From positions 372,001 to 436,000 of the forward strand of contig NZ_FQUT01000001.1 in NCBI RefSeq assembly GCF_900129245.1: DNA of 64,000 nucleotides, given 5' to 3'. Below the pieces are notes generated by a model that was given only the letters and a program-made list of their open reading frames with translations, ran no database searches and was not told where the DNA came from. Both the position numbers and the translations under genes were made by a program. Below, in pieces: positions 43,401 to 51,219 of the stretch. Every line of letters begins with the position of its first letter. Positions within the stretch are counted from its first letter, which is position 1. Source of the stretch: Chryseobacterium arachidis. GTDB lineage: Bacteria > Bacteroidota > Bacteroidia > Flavobacteriales > Weeksellaceae.

Positions 43401-44262
43401 TGATGCGCAGGTAGTTTCTCAATCTTGTTCTGAAAGGAGTTTTGTAACAGTGTGTACTCCGTTTGTTCCTACCTCTGGTTATACCAATAACTTTAATAAT
43501 GGAGTTCCGGGTGCCTGCTGGACTAATAATGCATTAGGCGGAAGTCCTGCTACAGGTTCTACAGGAACAGGAACGGCACTCTGGGTTGAAGATGGTTTTC
43601 TTAATGTGGGCTCTACAGGAGCCGTAAAAATTAATGTTTACAATGGTTTTGGTTCTTCCAGAATTGGCTGGCTGAAGTCGCCAACTTTTGACTTGTCTGC
43701 TTCCGGCTACCGAGTTAAATTTGATTACGGAATGACTGATTTTGCAGATACTATTCCGGGAACTTTGGGTAGTGATGATTTGGTTCAATTTATCGTTTCT
43801 CAGGATGGGGGTACTTCGTGGACGGTCCTTCAGACTTGGAATGCAGCAAATTCTCCGTCAAACACCTCTACACCGTTTTCTCTCGATCTTACGGGATATA
43901 ATTCGGCAAATACCGTATTTGCATTTTATTCAACGAATGGAACTGTTTCAGATTCAAATGATGTTGATTTCTTTGTTGATAATTTCACGGTAGAGCCTGT
44001 GCCGGTTTTGGCTACCGGAGAAAATAATGTAACCAGTAAAATGATTAAAGTGTATCCGAATCCGTTCATAGATACACTGAATATTTCTGATATCAAAAAC
44101 GTAAAATCAATTCTAATTATTGATACAGCCGGAAGATTGGTTAAATCAATCGCAAAACCTGAATCAACTCTTTATTTAAGTGAATTGAAAGCAGGAATGT
44201 ATCTGGTAACGTTGCAGATGTACGATGGTTCAAAACAAACGATCAAAGTTTTGAAAAGATAA
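40495..44262 (+). CDS. Large secreted T9SS protein with fibronectin-like repeats
   Basis: A 1255-residue surface or secreted protein. A signal peptide (MKKLLLTCLLAVGAASFAQ) is followed by a beta-rich N-terminal domain. Four repeats of about 95 residues start near 449, 544, 799 and 895; three have the form CPxVxAPxxxAxxxxLxPTIxW and one (799) is a standard fibronectin type III. Between them is a MAM-like domain (about 640-795), and a second follows repeat 4. The C-terminal 75 residues (IKVYPNPFIDTLNIS, LKAGMYLVTLQ) are a type A T9SS sorting domain. It is the first of three tandem paralogues; an adhesin or matrix role is likely. Confidence 0.88.
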   Translation: MKKLLLTCLLAVGAASFAQVGPPQASTPNTYNGYGFAQSSGSYVPLSGSKTVWQSGVTLGTNGVSSAITIPAFRFNGKTYTSLFISNNGFVTFGSAPLSTTYTGLSTNASVPNLAEGAIAGFASNLVNANTTTSEIAYENTGSKFIIQFTDLKASGGSATQLLNFQIQLDLNTNTVAIVYGNCVSGTATATGQVGLRGADGTGDVNNRLGTDWTATSVGTANSSSCTLGTTNAATVPASGLTFTYAPGAWLSAPTVYASLPFNEDFSSWANGNSTGDLPNSTYWRTWPSRGNSSWRQNDIPVSSVGYTSTSGWYDNAESTSSVTSIVAPAVAPTARFHSYYANAGLVGNMDLYVNLSSGGPGVRIISFDYRNNSGSDKLDVLYSVDNGVTFTSIGSVTTNSAWTRPSFIINSNASNAIVRLSATADYGSNDIFVDNLSIVVSTVPPPCTTVSAPVNNATAQSITPTITWGAVSGAASYKINLGTTAGGTDVMNGVDVGNVTTYTIPAASQLLYGKLYYVTILPSNANGAATGCTEISFTTKNIGCPTVTAPSAGAINMSLTPTINWNAVTDATGYRLSVGTTQGGTNVLNNIDLGNVLTYTFGTPLNNSTIYYYTVNAYTSTSNSASCTQRAFTTVCPATLAPYSENFDTTATGGSSNTNAPLCWSYIETSGSAGYGYVTSTNYSAPNSFYLYNDAANSGNIMLVSPETSNLSDGNKRVKFMARSGSSSYSLQVGTLSSISNPASYAAIGSSITLSSSWTQYIVNIPAGANNYLAFRHGLGGTYRSVYIDNISVEEIPACVEPTGLAVSAITYKSATISWVASSSNPVNNYDVFVSTSNVPPASTATPTYTNVTGSYVVNPLNPSTLYYIYVRSNCGGATSPWIVAPSFTTSGFCPAVSAPAAAATNVSLTPTITWGAVTGATGYRITMGTTSGGTNILNNVDVGSVLTYTLPTSLNNSTTYFYTVNAYDAQVVSQSCSERSFVTVCTPFVPTSGYTNNFNNGVPGACWTNNALGGSPATGSTGTGTALWVEDGFLNVGSTGAVKINVYNGFGSSRIGWLKSPTFDLSASGYRVKFDYGMTDFADTIPGTLGSDDLVQFIVSQDGGTSWTVLQTWNAANSPSNTSTPFSLDLTGYNSANTVFAFYSTNGTVSDSNDVDFFVDNFTVEPVPVLATGENNVTSKMIKVYPNPFIDTLNISDIKNVKSILIIDTAGRLVKSIAKPESTLYLSELKAGMYLVTLQMYDGSKQTIKVLKR

Positions 44263-44298
44263 TCTGTTTATTTAGAATTATCTAAAATAAATCACAAA

Positions 44299-44328
44299 TA
44301 GCGGCTAATTTTTAGTCGCTATTTTTTT
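44299..44328 (+). terminator. Intrinsic terminator of the first T9SS gene
   Basis: TAGCGGCTAA/TTAGTCGCTA (one mismatch) with a TTT loop and a T7 tail. A near-identical stem follows the second T9SS gene. Confidence 0.8.
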
Positions 44329-44616
44329 ATGATAAGTATCGTTATGTTTTGAATAGTTATTTTGTGAATTATTATATTATGTTAAGTTGTATGTATTCTG
44401 TAAATCAACTTTTTGTGATTATTTTTTAATTGATTTAAAATCAGAGTGTTGTTTTTATTCACTATTTGATGTTTTATTAATAAAATTAAATATTTGTTTG
44501 GTTTTATTTAATTATAAATATTTTATTTTATTTATAATTTATTTAATTAATATAATTTAACATTTTTTATTAAATTAATTTATACCTTTGAAATACTAAT
44601 TTTATTATTACTGAAT
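44329..44616 (+). promoter_or_regulatory. Upstream region of the second T9SS gene
   Basis: Very AT-rich and without a gene. TACCTTTG at 44583-44590 is a perfect -7 box 26 bases before the ATG, preceded by TTTAACATTTTTTATT as in the first T9SS gene. Confidence 0.55.
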
Positions 44617-46467
44617 ATGAAAAGATTTCTATTGGCTTGCATGATAACCTTCGGAATAGGGATGTCTGCACAGATTTCGCTGGGAAGCGGAACGAATACG
44701 GGAACAATGCCTGTGCTTACGAACTGGGGATATACATATTCTCAGCAGATTTTTTTGAAAAGTGAATTGAATGCTGTGGCGGCAGGAAATATTACAGGGG
44801 TGAAATTTAACTTGGGGGCAACTTCTTCTATTGCCAACTCTACCACTTGGAAGGTATATATTGGTCAGACTGCCAAAACTACTTTCAGCTCTACTTCAGA
44901 TTGGATTCCGCTTGCTTCTCTTACTCAGGTTTTTGATGGGGAAGTGGTTAACAATAATGGAGAAGTTACTGTTACTTTTTCTGCTCCTTTTGCTTACAAT
45001 AATACCGATAATCTCGTTATTGCAGTAGATGAAAATAAGCCGAATTTTGATGATGCGTTATATTTCTATACCTATAGTGGTATTTCTAATAGTACGTTGT
45101 ATTATAGAAGTGACACTACAAATCCTGATCCTGCAGGAACACTTCCTACAGGAACAAGATCAGCAACAAAATCAAGAATCACATTCCTGGGGTTGTCACC
45201 TAATGCTCCGTCTTGTCCGGTGGTAAGTGCGCCGGCTGCCGCGGCAACGGGGGTTTCTGTGCTGCCTTCTATAAGCTGGGCTGCCGCCGCAACTGCAAGT
45301 TCGTATAAAATTAGTCTTGGAACAACTGCCGGAGGTACAGATGTGATGAATATGATGGATGTGGGGAATGTAACAAGTTATACGCTGGCAAACCCTCTTA
45401 ATTATAATACACAGTATTACGTAACGGTATATGCGATGAATGCTGCGGGTACTTCAAGTGGATGTACAGAGAGAAGCTTTACAACGGGTGGTATTACCTG
45501 TCCATCTGTAAGTGCTCCTTCAAATAATGCGACGAATGCCCCTCTTCAGCCAACAATATCATGGGCATCATCTGCCGGAGCTACTGGTTATAGATTAACA
45601 GTCGGAACTACTGCCGGAAGTACAAATGTCCTGAATAATGTTGATCTTGGAAATGTTACTTCTTATACCTTTCCTTCCCCTTTAGCATTAAGTACAGATT
45701 ATTTCTATACAGTTAATGCATACAGTGGCGGAGTTACAAGTTCATCATGTGCAGAAAGAAAATTTACCACCACTACCGTAACACCGGTGTCGAATGATGA
45801 ATGTGGTGGAGCGATTGCCCTGGTGCCGGGAGGGAATTTTGATCAGAATGCGATTACAGGTACAAATATGAACTCAACTTCAGGCTCTGTAGCGACTTGC
45901 CAGACAAACTCCAATAACAACGTGTGGTATTCCGTAATTGTTCCGGCGAGTGGAAGTATTACTCTGGAAACAAAAGCGGGCACAAGTTCTACATTTACTG
46001 ATACGGTAATGTCTGTGTACTCAGGGAACTGTTCAGGATTAACGTTGATTCAGTGTAATGATGATAATCCTGCGGGAGGATTGTTTTCTTATATTGCCTT
46101 AACAGGGCAGACCCCGGGTGCAAAACTTTATATCAGTGTTTGGAAATATACGGGGAATACAAGTGTAACTGATGGTGAGTTTAGAATATCAGCTTATGAT
46201 GCATCTATTGTTTTAGCAACTCATGAAGTAAAGGAATCGAAAAACAATATAAAAGTATATCCGAATCCATTTTCAGATGTACTGAATATCTCCGATATAG
46301 CAAATGTGAAAACGGTTTGGATAGCAGATATTTCAGGAAGGGTAGTGAAAACTGTTGTTAAGCCGGATGCGATTCTTTATTTAAATGAATTGAAGCAAGG
46401 GGTATATATTATTACATTAGAGATGAAAGATGGCTCTAAGCAGACAATCAAAGCAATTAAAAAATAA
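44617..46467 (+). CDS. Secreted T9SS protein, second tandem paralogue
   Basis: A 616-residue protein. A signal peptide precedes a domain of about 175 residues (GWTYSQQIFLKSELN-like region, then VIAVDENKPNFDDALYFY) that the third gene shares. Two fibronectin-like repeats start near 199 and 294 with CPVVSAPAAAATGVSVLPSI and CPSVSAPSNNATNAPLQPTI. A beta domain beginning NDECGGAIALVPGG (about 392-530) is PPC-like. The C terminus (IKVYPNPFSDVLNIS) is a type A sorting domain. It is likely secreted through the T9SS and attached to the surface. Confidence 0.88.
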   Translation: MKRFLLACMITFGIGMSAQISLGSGTNTGTMPVLTNWGYTYSQQIFLKSELNAVAAGNITGVKFNLGATSSIANSTTWKVYIGQTAKTTFSSTSDWIPLASLTQVFDGEVVNNNGEVTVTFSAPFAYNNTDNLVIAVDENKPNFDDALYFYTYSGISNSTLYYRSDTTNPDPAGTLPTGTRSATKSRITFLGLSPNAPSCPVVSAPAAAATGVSVLPSISWAAAATASSYKISLGTTAGGTDVMNMMDVGNVTSYTLANPLNYNTQYYVTVYAMNAAGTSSGCTERSFTTGGITCPSVSAPSNNATNAPLQPTISWASSAGATGYRLTVGTTAGSTNVLNNVDLGNVTSYTFPSPLALSTDYFYTVNAYSGGVTSSSCAERKFTTTTVTPVSNDECGGAIALVPGGNFDQNAITGTNMNSTSGSVATCQTNSNNNVWYSVIVPASGSITLETKAGTSSTFTDTVMSVYSGNCSGLTLIQCNDDNPAGGLFSYIALTGQTPGAKLYISVWKYTGNTSVTDGEFRISAYDASIVLATHEVKESKNNIKVYPNPFSDVLNISDIANVKTVWIADISGRVVKTVVKPDAILYLNELKQGVYIITLEMKDGSKQTIKAIKK

Positions 46468-46492
46468 TTTTTATATCAGTGCTAAAAGGTTA

Positions 46493-46525
46493 AGTGGCGG
46501 CTAATTATTAGTCGCTACTTTTTTT
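46493..46525 (+). terminator. Intrinsic terminator of the second T9SS gene
   Basis: AGTGGCGGCTAAT/ATTAGTCGCTACT with two mismatches, T7 tail; nearly the same core as the stem after the first T9SS gene. Confidence 0.75.
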
Positions 46526-46605
46526 ATGTTAAATTTAAAATATTAATGTTAACATAATGTTTTTATTGGTAACTTAGTATTCACATCAGCAAAATATAAT
46601 AGTTT

Positions 46606-48576
46606 ATGACAAAATTTCTACTTTCATGCTTCATGTTAGCAAGCATGGCTTTTTCTGCTCAAATTACTTTAGGAGCGGCAAGCACTGAGGTTGGAGTGGC
46701 TCCAATCAGTACGTATTACGGATATTCTTACGTGCAGCAGATTTTTACCAAACAGGAAATTAATGCGAATGCAGCAGGGAATATTACAGGATTGAAATTT
46801 TATTTAGATCCTTCCATGTCTATTACCAACTCATCGCAATGGGTAGTGTATTTAGGACAAACTTCTAAAACCGACTTTGTTTCAGTCTCAGATTGGATTC
46901 CTCTTTCCGATCTTACACAGGTTTTTTCCGGTACGGTGAGTAATAACAATGGGGTTGTTGAAATTAATTTTCCAACGCCGTTTCCGTATGACAACATCGC
47001 AAACTTAGTGGTAGCTGCGGAAGAAAACTCGACAGGGTATGATAATAATAATTGGGATGAGGTAATGTATGTTTACGGAGGTGCTCAGAATTCTACTCTA
47101 TATTATAAGAACGATTACGAAGATCCAAATCCTGCAACTCCTCCCGTGGATGGAAATCTAGAGAATTACAAATCGGTAATTACATTTGAAGGATTAACAT
47201 TAAGTCCTATTCCTGCATGTCCTCTTATTACATATCCGGCGAATAACGCAACGTTTGTTCCACTTACGGCTACATTCAACTGGAATGCTTCTCCGGGGGC
47301 AACAGGGTATAAAGTTTCGATAGGGACAACTCCCGGAGGAACCGATGTGGCTAATCAGGTGGCTGTAACTACGAATAGTTTTACACCTTCAGCTCCTTTT
47401 AATTCTAATGCAAATCTTTATTTAAATGTAGTTGCTGTCGGTACCGGAGGAGAATCTTCAGGATGTTCGAATATAACATTTACTACGGCTCCGCCGATAC
47501 CTTCTAATGACGAGTGCGCTGGAGCAATTACGTTAACAGTTAATCCTGATCTTAATTGTGGAACTGTAACGCCAGGATATACGTTAAGTGCAACAGATTC
47601 AGGGTTGGTTCCGGATCCTTGTTATGGAAATCCTGACGATGATGTTTGGTTTAAATTCGTAGCAACGGCAGCGCGTCATAAAGTTTCTCTTCTGAATATC
47701 ATGGCTATAGGAACTAATAATTATGACACGGATACATATTTTCAGGTGTTCAGTGGAGGTTGTGGTGCTTTGTCAAGTATTTTATGCTCGGATGGAGAGT
47801 CTGCAAGTATAACCGGTCTTAACGTGGGAGAAACGTATTTGGTAAGAGTTTATAGCTATAGCGGAGCGGGAAGTAATCAGAGTTTTGACATCTGTGTAGG
47901 AACATTTCCGCCAGCGCCTGCAAACGATGAGTGTACTGGTGCTATTGTAGCAACAGCTTTTCCGTTCACGTATGTGCAGGATGATGCAGCAGGTGCTACC
48001 GATATCGGTGGACCAGTTTCAGTGTGTAGCAATAATGACATGAATGATGGAACTTGGTTCCGTTTTGTAGGTGATGGTGATACATTTACTGTAACGGTGA
48101 CAATGCCTGCGGGAAGTAATTTTGATCCTCAGATCGGTATCTACAGCGGAATGTGCGGAAGTTTATCTTGCGAAGGAACTGTGGATGATACGGGAAGTGG
48201 TTCTACCGAAACATTGTCAATTCCTACACTTTCAGGAAATACTTACTATGTAAATGTGGGTCATTACAGCAGTTCTGATGAGGAAGAAGGAGCTTTCACT
48301 ATTGATATTGTAAAAGGAACACTGGGCACTTCTGACATAAAGAATACTAAAAATATAATCAAATTATATCCGAATCCTTTTACTGATATAGTAAATATTT
48401 CAGATATCGCCAATGTGAAATCTGTTTCTGTGTCTGATGTTTCAGGAAGATTGGTAAAATTAATTAATACGCCTGCTTCTGAAATTAACCTTGGTGAGTT
48501 GAGACAGGGAATGTATTTAATTTCTTTAACAATGAAAGACGGTTCTAAGCAGACCATTAAAGCGATTAAAAAATAA
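46606..48576 (+). CDS. Secreted T9SS protein, third tandem paralogue
   Basis: A 656-residue protein that begins with a signal peptide and the same N-terminal domain as the second gene (GYSYVQQIFTKQEIN, WVVYLGQTSKTDF). One fibronectin-like repeat (CPLITYPANNATFVPL, about 205-295) is followed by two PPC-like domains, each starting NDEC.GAI (about 302 and 444). The C-terminal sorting domain contains IKLYPNPFTDIVNIS and LRQGMYLISLTMKDGSKQT. A weaker promoter region (TTAACATAATG, TAACTTAG) precedes it. It probably arose by duplication of the second gene. Confidence 0.88.
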   Translation: MTKFLLSCFMLASMAFSAQITLGAASTEVGVAPISTYYGYSYVQQIFTKQEINANAAGNITGLKFYLDPSMSITNSSQWVVYLGQTSKTDFVSVSDWIPLSDLTQVFSGTVSNNNGVVEINFPTPFPYDNIANLVVAAEENSTGYDNNNWDEVMYVYGGAQNSTLYYKNDYEDPNPATPPVDGNLENYKSVITFEGLTLSPIPACPLITYPANNATFVPLTATFNWNASPGATGYKVSIGTTPGGTDVANQVAVTTNSFTPSAPFNSNANLYLNVVAVGTGGESSGCSNITFTTAPPIPSNDECAGAITLTVNPDLNCGTVTPGYTLSATDSGLVPDPCYGNPDDDVWFKFVATAARHKVSLLNIMAIGTNNYDTDTYFQVFSGGCGALSSILCSDGESASITGLNVGETYLVRVYSYSGAGSNQSFDICVGTFPPAPANDECTGAIVATAFPFTYVQDDAAGATDIGGPVSVCSNNDMNDGTWFRFVGDGDTFTVTVTMPAGSNFDPQIGIYSGMCGSLSCEGTVDDTGSGSTETLSIPTLSGNTYYVNVGHYSSSDEEEGAFTIDIVKGTLGTSDIKNTKNIIKLYPNPFTDIVNISDIANVKSVSVSDVSGRLVKLINTPASEINLGELRQGMYLISLTMKDGSKQTIKAIKK

Positions 48577-48596
48577 ATAAGAAACTTAGGTAAATT

Positions 48597-48630
48597 AAAA
48601 AGGCGGTCTTTAAAGATCGCCTTTTATTTT
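48597..48630. terminator. Bidirectional intrinsic terminator
   Basis: AAAAGGCGGTCTTT/AAAGATCGCCTTTT, with one mismatch, flanked by A and T runs. It serves both the third T9SS gene and the convergent small membrane gene. Confidence 0.8.
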
Positions 48631-48648
48631 GTTTAAATCCGGAATGGA

Positions 48649-48807
48649 CTATTTGTTGGGAACAGGCTGGAGATCCCCTGTATTTAAGCTTTCAAAGACG
48701 GCCGGGAAGAAAGTTACCAGTATAAAATAAATAACGACCATTAATACAATTAAAGCAAAAAGGATAACGACTAAACTGTTCGGTTTGTTTTTCTTTTTAG
48801 GTTCCAT
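48649..48807 (-). CDS. 52-residue single-span membrane protein
   Basis: A short frame with MEPKKKNKPNSLVVILFALI at its start: a Lys-rich cytoplasmic N terminus, then one hydrophobic span (about 12-36), then a short polar tail ending LQPVPNK. It lies 44 bases downstream of the Kv-channel gene on the same strand and ends right before a bidirectional terminator, so the two are probably one transcript. Positive-inside topology and the compact position support a real gene. The function is unknown; an accessory subunit of the channel is possible. Confidence 0.6.
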   Translation of the reverse strand: MEPKKKNKPNSLVVILFALIVLMVVIYFILVTFFPAVFESLNTGDLQPVPNK

Positions 48808-48851
48808 GATATCTACGGTGTTTGGTTAATAGAATATATTACTGTTTTATG

Positions 48852-49679
48852 TTAAGCTAATTTCTTGCCACATTGTTTGCAGTATCTTGCATCGTCGTCA
48901 ATATCTTCATTTCCGCATCGGTCGCATATCTTCTCAAGATTCTGTCTTTTGTTCCGCATTTCGGCAGTTACAATACCAGTGGGAACCGCAATAATGGAGT
49001 AGCCGGCAAGCATTAAGATGACGGCAAAAAATTTTCCCATAGGCGTTATAGGGGAAACGTCGCCATATCCTACGGTTGTTACGGTAACTACAGCCCAGTA
49101 GATTGATTGGGGGATGGTTTCAAATCCTGGCCTTCCGCCTTCTACCATAAACATGAGTGAACCAACGATGACCGAGAAAATAATGAGGAACAAAAGGAAA
49201 ATATAGATTTTTCTTGAGCTGTTTTTTAATGCCCTTATAATAACGGAGCCGTCATTCATAAAATCCATTAGATTGAAAACTCTGAAAACCCGAAGCATAC
49301 GCAGCATTCTGAAAATCAGAAAATATTTGGTTACCGGAAAGAAGAAGCTTAAATAGAATGGTACTAATGCTAAAAAATCGATAATTCCGAAAAAGCTGAA
49401 AATATATTGCTTTTTATTTTTAACGACGGCAATTCTGGACCAATATTCTGCGGTGAAAAATAAAGAGATAATCCATTCGGTAATAATAAAAGTATAGTGG
49501 AATCTTTTGTCAAGTTTCGGGATACTTTCCATCATAATAATGGATGTGCTGATAAGAATAAGTGCCAGCAAAGCGACATCAAACAGTTTTCCGAGCCTTG
49601 TATCGGAGCGATAAATTATTCTGTAAAGATGCCTTTTCCATAGTTTGTCTTCAGGAACAAGGTTATGTTCTTTCTCCAT
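48852..49679 (-). CDS. Voltage-gated potassium channel with C-terminal zinc ribbon
   Basis: A 275-residue Kv-type channel. Six spans are visible; S4 contains the regular arginines in FRMLRMLRVFRVFNL, the pore loop has the selectivity filter TVTTVGYGD (near residue 200), and S6 follows. The last 35 residues, CDRCGNEDIDDDARYCKQCG, form a double CxxC zinc ribbon instead of an RCK or cyclic-nucleotide domain. It sits just upstream of a 52-residue membrane protein gene. Ion selectivity for K+ follows from the filter; gating voltage cannot be predicted. Confidence 0.93.
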   Translation of the reverse strand: MEKEHNLVPEDKLWKRHLYRIIYRSDTRLGKLFDVALLALILISTSIIMMESIPKLDKRFHYTFIITEWIISLFFTAEYWSRIAVVKNKKQYIFSFFGIIDFLALVPFYLSFFFPVTKYFLIFRMLRMLRVFRVFNLMDFMNDGSVIIRALKNSSRKIYIFLLFLIIFSVIVGSLMFMVEGGRPGFETIPQSIYWAVVTVTTVGYGDVSPITPMGKFFAVILMLAGYSIIAVPTGIVTAEMRNKRQNLEKICDRCGNEDIDDDARYCKQCGKKLA

Positions 49680-49928
49680 CTGGGTTTATTTATTTCACAA
49701 CGAAGTTAATAAATTTCATCAATTATGAAAGAGATTGTTGATTGTTAAAATGTTTGCGGAAATGTTAATGGAATTTTAATCGTTAATTTGTGACTTATTT
49801 GTATTTAAAGTAATGGTTTTCAGTGACTTGTTTTATATAATTTACGAATAAAAAATTAAAAATAAAAATGTTTTTTTTAACAAAAATTAACGAAAACAAT
49901 GTACATTTATTTCAGAAAAGCTAACGTT

Positions 49929-50771
49929 ATGAGAAAAATTTTTACACTCCTCATCCCGATTTTTATGTATAATTTTTTGGGAGCCCAGGTTGGGATTAAT
50001 ACAGCTACTCCAAACGGAGCTACAGTATTGGATATTTTTTCAAATCAGAAAGGAATTCTGATTCCGCGTCTTACCGATGCAGATAGAAACACAAATCTTG
50101 CAGACAACGATCCGCTTACTGTTCCCCCTGCGGGCGTTGCTAATTCTAATCTTACTGCCGGAACTCTTATTTTCAACACAACCGCCAACAACTTTCAGTA
50201 TTGGGACGGTACCGTCTGGAAGCAGCTTTTTGTTCCCACATCTTCTCAGGCTGGAAATGACGGTGTTGTCAAAGTGAATTCTGGAAACGCAAATGTGAAA
50301 CCCTCTCTCAATTTAAGTGCTGCAGGTAGTGGTTATGGTCCCAGACAGCAGGTGACTTACACAACACCGCTGGTTTTTGCTGCAAGCCCTACCACAAGCT
50401 GGCCGGAAACTACAGTTCCGTTTCCCGGTGTGACTTCAAATATTTATATCGCCGGAAAATGGAGGGAAAACGAAATTTCAGGACAGGTGCATGTATGGAG
50501 ACTAATTGCCAATGTAACACCGGGATCCAACTCCTCCGGTTCTATTAAAGCGACTTTCCGAAATCCGGATTCACTTTTCGAAATCAACTCTATTCAGCTT
50601 GTTCCAAACGGTTCCAGTGGTGTCGGAAATATTTTAACCTTTTATTTTTACACCATTGCAGATTCGGCAAGTCTTGATCCCGGAAGAGGGTATCAGCTTT
50701 TCCTTGAAGCAGATATCACCTGTAATATCGTTGTCGATTCTTTTACCAGAGTCTCTCTGTTTAAAGATTAA
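49929..50771 (+). CDS. Hypothetical secreted protein of the GINTxxP type
   Basis: A 280-residue exported protein. The signal peptide MRKIFTLLIPIFMYNFLGAQ is followed by VGINTATPNGATVLDIFSN and GILIPRLTDADR, the stereotyped N-terminal wording of many flavobacterial surface proteins that resemble phage tail-fibre stems. The rest is beta-rich and has NNFQYWDGTVWKQLF. No T9SS sorting domain is present. The ATG at 49929 was preferred over one ten codons upstream since it starts the signal peptide. A surface or structural role is likely, but not provable. Confidence 0.75.
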   Translation: MRKIFTLLIPIFMYNFLGAQVGINTATPNGATVLDIFSNQKGILIPRLTDADRNTNLADNDPLTVPPAGVANSNLTAGTLIFNTTANNFQYWDGTVWKQLFVPTSSQAGNDGVVKVNSGNANVKPSLNLSAAGSGYGPRQQVTYTTPLVFAASPTTSWPETTVPFPGVTSNIYIAGKWRENEISGQVHVWRLIANVTPGSNSSGSIKATFRNPDSLFEINSIQLVPNGSSGVGNILTFYFYTIADSASLDPGRGYQLFLEADITCNIVVDSFTRVSLFKD

Positions 50772-50797
50772 ATCATAGTTATTAGTTTTGGATATGG

Positions 50798-50821
50798 GCC
50801 GGCTTTTAAGTCGGCTTTTTT
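50798..50821 (+). terminator. Intrinsic terminator
   Basis: GCCGGCTT/AAGTCGGC, 8 bp with one G-T pair and a two-base tip, followed by T6. Confidence 0.75.
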
Positions 50822-50853
50822 ATGGGATAAAATTTGACTTAAGTATTAACTTA

Positions 50854-51054
50854 TTTAAACTTTTTATTTAACCACAAAAAGGCACAAAAGATTTAGATAA
50901 TGTGTTTAAAGTTTATCATTAAACTGCAGAAAAGAGCACATAAGTTTAAAAAAAAATCTTTGATTTTTATCCTTTTGGGAGCTTTCATTATCTAATAATA
51001 GCTGGAAGAATATCTTTTGTGCCTTTTGTGGTTAAATTTAAAATTAGTTTAAAC
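50854..51054. repeat. 200-bp element with imperfect terminal inverted repeats
   Basis: The left arm (50867-50892, AACCACAAAAAGGCACAAAA inside) is matched on the other strand by 51012-51037 (ATCTTTTGTGCCTTTTGTGG), with one base of difference in the A run. A TTTAAAC word stands outside each arm. There is no ORF between them; the inside contains AGCACATAAGTTTAA and a TCAAAGATTTTT-like AT palindrome, words also seen in the repeat near 61.2 kb. Confidence 0.6.
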
Positions 51055-51190
51055 AAACTTATTCTTTAAATAGTAAACTTAAAATAACTAAAGTGCTAAA
51101 ATCTTGTAATTCTTTTAACTTCGTCGAATCTTCGATTTGTGGTGAAAAAGTTTAACCCAATGGATACCTTAATGCTCCATTAAAAATTAA

Positions 51191-51198
51191 TATCTTCG
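51191..51198 (+). promoter_or_regulatory. -7-like element upstream of the Nif3-like gene
   Basis: TATCTTCG deviates at one position from TAnnTTTG and lies 21 bases before the ATG. Confidence 0.4.
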
Positions 51199-51219
51199 CT
51201 GAAACTAAAAATTTTTCTC

